This document shows positions 59,968-64,000 of a stretch of 64,000 nucleotides of DNA, in pieces. Origin of the DNA: Allomuricauda sp. NBRC 101325. GTDB lineage: Bacteria > Bacteroidota > Bacteroidia > Flavobacteriales > Flavobacteriaceae. The notes beneath the pieces were generated by a model. The model worked only from the letters and a program-made list of their open reading frames with translations, had not been told where the DNA came from and did no database searches. A program made the position numbers and the translations under genes. Each line of letters begins with the position of its first letter. The first letter of the stretch is position 1. The stretch is taken from positions 1,284,649 through 1,348,648 of the forward strand of contig NZ_BSQF01000001.1 of assembly GCF_030268205.1 (NCBI RefSeq). Direction: 5' to 3'.

Positions 59968-59975
59968 TATCTTTG
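59968..59975 (+). promoter_or_regulatory. Candidate -7 box for the Mrp/ApbC operon (TATCTTTG)
   Basis: Exact TAnnTTTG match, 44 bp before the ATG at 60020, in the gap after the divergent amidase gene. Nothing else is evident in that gap. Confidence 0.6.
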
Positions 59976-60019
59976 TAGTTTAGAATCAGTTCAAACATCA
60001 GAATGTAAAAATAGGATCC

Positions 60020-61159
60020 ATGAAGTTGAAAAAAGCAGACATTCTTAAGGCATTGGAGAAAATTTCCGCCCCTGGTGAAGGCCAAAATTTGGTAGAAAGT
60101 GGTGCGGTTACAAATATTCAGGTATTTGGTGATGAGGTGGAAGTGGATGTGACCATTAAGAACCCAAGTCTACAAGCCAAAAAGAGAACCGAGGTGGAAA
60201 TATTAAAGTGTATCCACAGGGAAGTATATGAAAAGGCGAAAATCAAAGTCAACCTAAAGGTTGAAGCCCCAGCAACTCCCAAGGTAAACCAAATAAAAGG
60301 GAATCCGATTCCGGGAATTCAGAATATTGTTGCCGTGGCATCTGGTAAAGGTGGGGTTGGAAAATCGACCATTACCGCTAATTTAGCGGTAACCTTGGCC
60401 AAAATGGGCTTTAAAGTGGGATTATTGGATACCGATATCTACGGTCCCTCGATGCCCATCATGTTCGATGTGGCCAATGAAAAGCCTCTTTCGGTTAATG
60501 TGGATGGAAAAGCCAAAATGAAGCCCATTGAAAACTACGGCGTAAAATTGCTTTCCATTGGATTTTTTACCCAACCCAATCAGGCGGTAATTTGGAGAGG
60601 GCCCATGGCTGCCAAAGCTTTGAACCAAATGATTTTTGATGCCCATTGGGGCGAATTGGACTTTTTGTTGTTGGACTTACCTCCAGGAACGGGTGATATT
60701 CATTTGAGTATTATGCAATCCATGCCCGTAACTGGCGCCGTAGTAGTGAGTACACCTCAAGAAATTGCCTTGGCAGATGCCAGAAAAGGGGTGGCGATGT
60801 TCCAACAAGAGGCCATAAACGTGCCCGTATTGGGAATCGTGGAGAATATGGCGTATTTTACACCAGATGAGCTTCCTGAAAATAAGTACTATATCTTTGG
60901 CAAACACGGAGCCAAGAATTTGGCAGAGGACCTAGATGTTCCGTTTTTGGGAGAGGTTCCATTGGTGCAAAGCATTCGCGAAGCCGGTGATGTGGGGAGA
61001 CCTGCCGCCATGCAGACCGCGACACCTATTGAGGAAGCATTTGAAGAGATTACAAAGCAAGTAGTGCAGGAAGTGGTCAACAGAAATACCGACCTTCCCC
61101 CTACCGAAGCAATAAAGATTACAACAATGGCCGGTTGTTCCGCCGTTAAAAAGAAATGA
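60020..61159 (+). CDS. apbC: Mrp/NBP35-type Fe-S carrier ATPase
   Basis: ApbC/Mrp proteins carry and deliver iron-sulfur clusters. The 379-residue protein has an N-terminal DUF59/FeS-assembly domain (residues about 1-80: LKKADILKALEKISAPGEGQ shown in part, VEVDVTIKNPS). The deviant Walker A SGKGGVGKST (about 111-120), GLLDTDIYGPSMP and the FLLLDLPPGTGDIHL Walker B follow. It is co-transcribed with the NifU-like gene (4-bp ATGA overlap), fitting a joint role. Confidence 0.93.
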   Translation: MKLKKADILKALEKISAPGEGQNLVESGAVTNIQVFGDEVEVDVTIKNPSLQAKKRTEVEILKCIHREVYEKAKIKVNLKVEAPATPKVNQIKGNPIPGIQNIVAVASGKGGVGKSTITANLAVTLAKMGFKVGLLDTDIYGPSMPIMFDVANEKPLSVNVDGKAKMKPIENYGVKLLSIGFFTQPNQAVIWRGPMAAKALNQMIFDAHWGELDFLLLDLPPGTGDIHLSIMQSMPVTGAVVVSTPQEIALADARKGVAMFQQEAINVPVLGIVENMAYFTPDELPENKYYIFGKHGAKNLAEDLDVPFLGEVPLVQSIREAGDVGRPAAMQTATPIEEAFEEITKQVVQEVVNRNTDLPPTEAIKITTMAGCSAVKKK

Positions 61160-61410
61160 GCATGACAACAATGACTTCAGAAGAAATTAAGAGCAATGTT
61201 GAAAAGGCTTTGGACGAAATTAGACCATTTCTTCAAAGCGATGGTGGGGATATTACCCTTATCTCCATTGACAACGATACTTCGGTAAAGGTACGTTTGG
61301 AGGGCAATTGCATCGGTTGCAGCGTAAACCAAATGACGTTGAAAAGTGGTGTGGAAATGACCATAAAAAAATACGCGCCACAAATTGAGGAAGTTGTCAA
61401 CATTAGCTAG
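61156..61410 (+). CDS. NifU-like Fe-S scaffold/carrier (NFU domain)
   Basis: The 84-residue protein is a single NFU domain: KALDEIRPFLQSDGGDITLI and the cluster-binding CIGC (residues about 54-57) in LEGNCIGCSVNQMTLKSGVE (in part: GNCIGCSVNQMTLKSG). Such proteins hold or pass on a [4Fe-4S] cluster. It starts inside the apbC stop (ATGA), so the two are translationally coupled. Confidence 0.93.
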   Translation: MSMTTMTSEEIKSNVEKALDEIRPFLQSDGGDITLISIDNDTSVKVRLEGNCIGCSVNQMTLKSGVEMTIKKYAPQIEEVVNIS

Positions 61411-61471
61411 TTCCCAAATATTTTAATACAAATTGGGACTACCGTAAAAGGTGGCCCAAAATTCTATTTGT

Positions 61472-62530
61472 ATGATCAAAACAGATATTTTAATAATTGG
61501 AGCGGGACCTACGGGTCTCTTTGCTGTTTTTGAAGCAGGTCTTTTACAGTTAAAATGCCATTTGATTGATGCTTTACCTCAACCAGGTGGACAATGTTCC
61601 GAGATATATCCCAAAAAACCCATTTATGATATTCCAGGTTATCCAGAAGTACTTGCTGGGGATTTGGTGGATAATTTGATGGAGCAGATCAAGCCTTTTC
61701 AACCCGGATTTACCTTGGGTGAAAGAGCGGAAACCATTGAAAAGTTGGAGGATGATACCTTCATCGTTACGACCAATAAAGGAACTAAACACCATGCACC
61801 CGTTGTGGCTATCGCGGGAGGATTGGGTAGTTTTGAGCCGAGAAAACCGTTGTTAGACAATCTTTCAAAATACGAAGACAACGGAGTCGCTTATATGATC
61901 AAGGAGCCTGAAGTGTTTCGCGATAAGAAAGTGTTGATTGCTGGTGGAGGGGATTCCGCATTGGACTGGTCCATTTTCTTGGCAGATGTGGCCTCCGAAG
62001 TGACCTTGGTACACCGTAGAAATGAATTCAGAGGCGCTTTGGATTCCGTTGAAAAGGTGCAGCAACTAAAAGATGCTGGTAAAATCAATTTAATTACCCC
62101 TGCTGAAGTTGTTGGTCTTAATGGAGAAGAAAAGCTAGAGAAAGTATCGGTTCAAGACACATCAACCGAGGAGGTGACTGATATAGAGATTGACCATTTT
62201 ATTCCATTATTTGGACTTTCTCCGAAATTGGGACCCATTGGTGATTGGGGCTTGGAAATCGAAAAAAATGCCATTAAAGTGGATAACTCTTTGGATTATC
62301 AAACCAATATTCCAGGGATCTATGCCATTGGCGATGTAAATACCTATCCTGGAAAATTAAAGTTAATTCTTTGTGGTTTTCACGAAGCCACTTTAATGTG
62401 TCAAAGTGCCTACCAGCGCATTTTCCCTGAAAAGAAATATGTAATGAAGTATACCACTGTGGGAGGTGTAACTGGATTTGACGGAACTAAAAAAGAAGCG
62501 CCGAAAGCAGTTGTAAAGGCAATCGATTAA
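61472..62530 (+). CDS. Ferredoxin--NADP+ reductase, thioredoxin reductase-like
   Basis: The 352-residue flavoprotein has the FAD motif ILIIGAGPTGLFAVFEAGLL (residues about 5-24), the NADPH-binding VLIAGGGDSALDWSIFLAD with the basic VHRRNEFRG, and the late IYAIGDVNTYPGKLKLI. It lacks the CxxC redox pair of thioredoxin reductases, which marks the FNR subgroup. A ferredoxin gene follows 58 bp later, its probable partner. I chose ATG 61472; a GTG at 61451 is open in frame. Confidence 0.92.
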   Translation: MIKTDILIIGAGPTGLFAVFEAGLLQLKCHLIDALPQPGGQCSEIYPKKPIYDIPGYPEVLAGDLVDNLMEQIKPFQPGFTLGERAETIEKLEDDTFIVTTNKGTKHHAPVVAIAGGLGSFEPRKPLLDNLSKYEDNGVAYMIKEPEVFRDKKVLIAGGGDSALDWSIFLADVASEVTLVHRRNEFRGALDSVEKVQQLKDAGKINLITPAEVVGLNGEEKLEKVSVQDTSTEEVTDIEIDHFIPLFGLSPKLGPIGDWGLEIEKNAIKVDNSLDYQTNIPGIYAIGDVNTYPGKLKLILCGFHEATLMCQSAYQRIFPEKKYVMKYTTVGGVTGFDGTKKEAPKAVVKAID

Positions 62531-62548
62531 AAAAAAAACGAAGTAAAT

Positions 62549-62579
62549 GTCCCCTTGAGGGGACTTCAGGGGTGTCCCC
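62549..62579. repeat. Small interspersed repeat between the FNR-like and ferredoxin genes
   Basis: GTCCCC-TTGA-GGGGAC forms a perfect hairpin (62549-62564), followed by TTCAGGGGTGTCCCC. It resembles a small GC-rich repeat common between flavobacterial genes. It could also act as a weak terminator or mRNA-stability element, splitting expression of the two genes. Confidence 0.6.
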
Positions 62580-62588
62580 AGAAAGATT

Positions 62589-62921
62589 ATGAGTGATATT
62601 AAGATAACGATTATAGACCGCGAAGGTGTATCACACGAAGTAGATGCCCCAACCGATATGAACATGAACTTGATGGAGGTGGTTCGTTCCTACGAATTGG
62701 CTCCAGAGGGAACTATTGGAATTTGCGGAGGAATGGCCATGTGTGCCTCCTGCCAATGCTATGTGCAATCCGATCATGTACTTCCAGAAAAATCTGATGA
62801 CGAGGAAGCTATGTTAGCCGAGGCCTTTTTTGTGAAGGACAACAGCAGATTGGGTTGTCAAATCCATATCACGGAAGATTTGGACGGTCTTGAGGTGGAG
62901 CTTGCACCAGCAGAAGATTAG
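62589..62921 (+). CDS. [2Fe-2S] ferredoxin (adrenodoxin-type)
   Basis: The 110-residue protein has the plant/adrenodoxin-like cluster motif: CGGMAMCASC (Cys near residues 46, 52 and 55) with the fourth Cys in SRLGCQIHI near 93. The tail is acidic, with ELAPAED. It probably receives electrons from the adjacent FNR-like flavoprotein. The stop overlaps that of the convergent ABC gene by 4 bp. Confidence 0.92.
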   Translation: MSDIKITIIDREGVSHEVDAPTDMNMNLMEVVRSYELAPEGTIGICGGMAMCASCQCYVQSDHVLPEKSDDEEAMLAEAFFVKDNSRLGCQIHITEDLDGLEVELAPAED

Positions 62922-64000
62922 ATTCTTGCCTGGTAGGTAAACAGGTTAAAATACCTTCCTTCTGAGGCAATCAAGGCATCATGGGTTCCCTGTTCAATAA
63001 TACGACCATTTTCAATAACCAGAATCTGGTCAGCTTTACGAATGGTACTCAACCTGTGTGCGATTACAAAAGTGGTTCTACCTTTGGTCAGTTCCACCAA
63101 ACTTTTTTGAATAAGGGCTTCGGATTCCGTATCCAAACTAGAAGTGGCTTCATCCAAAATCAAAATTTTAGGGTCGGCCAATATGGCCCTGGCAATGGCA
63201 ATACGTTGGCGTTGACCTCCCGATAACTTTACACCACGTTCGCCGATGCGAGTATCCAAACCTTTGTCAAAACGGTCGGTAAATTCATCCACGTAGGCCG
63301 CTTTTACAGCTTCATTTAATTTTTGTTCCGTGGCATTGGGTCGTGGGAATAGTATATTCTCCCGAATAGTACCTTCAAACAAAAAATCATCTTGAAGCAC
63401 TACTCCCAAGTTTTGTCTAAAACTATTCAGATTGACCTTGGATAAATCCTCTCCATCAATGGTAATGGTTCCGGAATCTGGATTTAAAAAGCTTGCCGCC
63501 AATCCAGCAATGGTCGACTTCCCTGAACCGGAACTCCCTACCAATGCGATTACTTGACCAGGCTCCACAGAAAAAGTAATGTCGTGGAGTACTTCTTTAT
63601 CTTTTTCATAGGAAAAATTTATGTTGGAAAATGCCATACGCCCAACCACCTTGTCCAATAGTATAGTTCGATTTTCCACGTCTGATTCCTCTTCCAAATT
63701 CATGAGTTCCTCCGTACGATCCAAACCGGCCAGTGCTTCCGTAAGTTGACTTCCCACACTGCTCATTTGCACGATTGGGGCAATCATAAGGCCGAGTAGG
63801 ATCGTAAATTGCACAAATTCTCCAACCGTCAGGGTGTCTTGTATAATCTTATAACCCCCAAAACCCATAACGCTGGTAGTCGCCACTCCCAATAAAAAAG
63901 TGGAGGAACTGGTCATAAATGCCGTGGTGGTAAGACTTTTTTTAACGTTCTCGTATAAGCGCTCCACACCATCTTCAAAAACCGCTTCCTCTTGTTTTTC
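62918..64000 (-). CDS. ABC exporter (MsbA-like), 5' truncated by window edge
   Basis: The visible 360 residues hold the last membrane helices (FLLGVATTSVMGFGGYKII and YILLGLMIAPIVQ-like segments) and a complete, intact ATPase domain. That domain has Walker A ALVGSSGSGKSTIAGL, Q-loop GVVLQDDFLFEGT, signature RGVKLSGGQRQRIAIARA, Walker B ILILDEATSSLD and H-loop FVIAHRLS. The frame is open to base 64000, so about 220 residues are outside. It is the normal counterpart to the degenerate ABC protein at 18714-20384. The substrate (lipid A, lipids or drugs) is unresolved. Confidence 0.92.
   Translation of the reverse strand, partial: EKQEEAVFEDGVERLYENVKKSLTTTAFMTSSSTFLLGVATTSVMGFGGYKIIQDTLTVGEFVQFTILLGLMIAPIVQMSSVGSQLTEALAGLDRTEELMNLEEESDVENRTILLDKVVGRMAFSNINFSYEKDKEVLHDITFSVEPGQVIALVGSSGSGKSTIAGLAASFLNPDSGTITIDGEDLSKVNLNSFRQNLGVVLQDDFLFEGTIRENILFPRPNATEQKLNEAVKAAYVDEFTDRFDKGLDTRIGERGVKLSGGQRQRIAIARAILADPKILILDEATSSLDTESEALIQKSLVELTKGRTTFVIAHRLSTIRKADQILVIENGRIIEQGTHDALIASEGRYFNLFTYQARI

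Noticed and set aside
1..64000. tRNA, rRNA or prophage genes
   Set aside because: None of the intergenic regions shows a cloverleaf, rRNA sequence, integrase or phage structural gene.

Overview
The window is a gene-dense bacterial chromosome segment, almost certainly from a marine member of the Flavobacteriaceae (Bacteroidota). Supporting signs are many TAnnTTTG-type -7 promoter boxes, few Shine-Dalgarno sequences, type IX secretion sorting domains, SusC-like TonB receptors, and families largely confined to this phylum (DUF3098, DUF4271, DUF4296, DUF4301, DUF3127). It also carries the small palindromic repeats common in flavobacterial genomes. A relative of Muricauda/Allomuricauda is plausible, but I can support only family level. 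There are no rRNA or tRNA genes, insertion sequences, prophage or CRISPR arrays.

Layout. 1-2900: ethanolamine ammonia-lyase (eutB partial, eutC) meeting a D-threonine aldolase-like gene. 3042-5719: a DUF3332 lipoprotein, ahcY, and a phosphopantetheinyl transferase. 5762-11757: a probable thiamine-salvage locus, made of an overlapping operon (thiamine-binding DUF77 protein, PnuC-type permease, NadR-like kinase, DUF4301 protein), then about 850 bp of hairpins with a tiny ORF, then a TPP riboswitch driving a TonB-dependent receptor. 11810-17906: a Rieske-like lipoprotein, greA with a terminator-like leader, a HIT protein, a histidine kinase, DUF3127, aat, DUF2490 and tag. 18023-23144: a TetR / ABC / HlyD / TolC operon whose ABC ATPase has lost every catalytic motif. 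23244-27388: a thioredoxin-fold protein, then a TonB-like protein, truB, uppP, DUF3098 and ftsX on the other strand. 27477-32821: leuS carrying in-frame repeat DNA, alanine dehydrogenase behind a regularly spaced ACCCCT array, and a zinc peptidase.

32888-39142: ferritin, an Lrp regulator with a saccharopine dehydrogenase-like gene, a DUF423 gene whose 3' end is duplicated on the far side of an SH3 lipoprotein gene, and pckA. 39196-47265: hemD, DUF4271, two glycosyltransferases, dihydroorotase, DUF4296, an epimerase and tyrS. 47422-55405: a LuxE-like protein, two stand-alone T9SS C-terminal-domain proteins, a beta-helix lipoprotein and a large TonB receptor, facing a PhoB/PhoR-like two-component pair across an intergenic region with 11-bp-phased direct repeats. 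55309-64000: a glycosyltransferase, trmB, a LysE exporter, an alkyltransferase-like protein (PAHR), an amidase lipoprotein, Fe-S genes (Mrp/ApbC, NifU-like, ferredoxin-NADP reductase-like, ferredoxin) and the 3' part of an ABC exporter.

Most genes are housekeeping. The parts most worth a second look are the pseudo-ATPase ABC export operon, the thiamine locus with DUF4301 and a duplicated riboswitch arm, the ACCCCT array upstream of ald, the repeat DNA inside leuS, and the duplicated DUF423 3' end.
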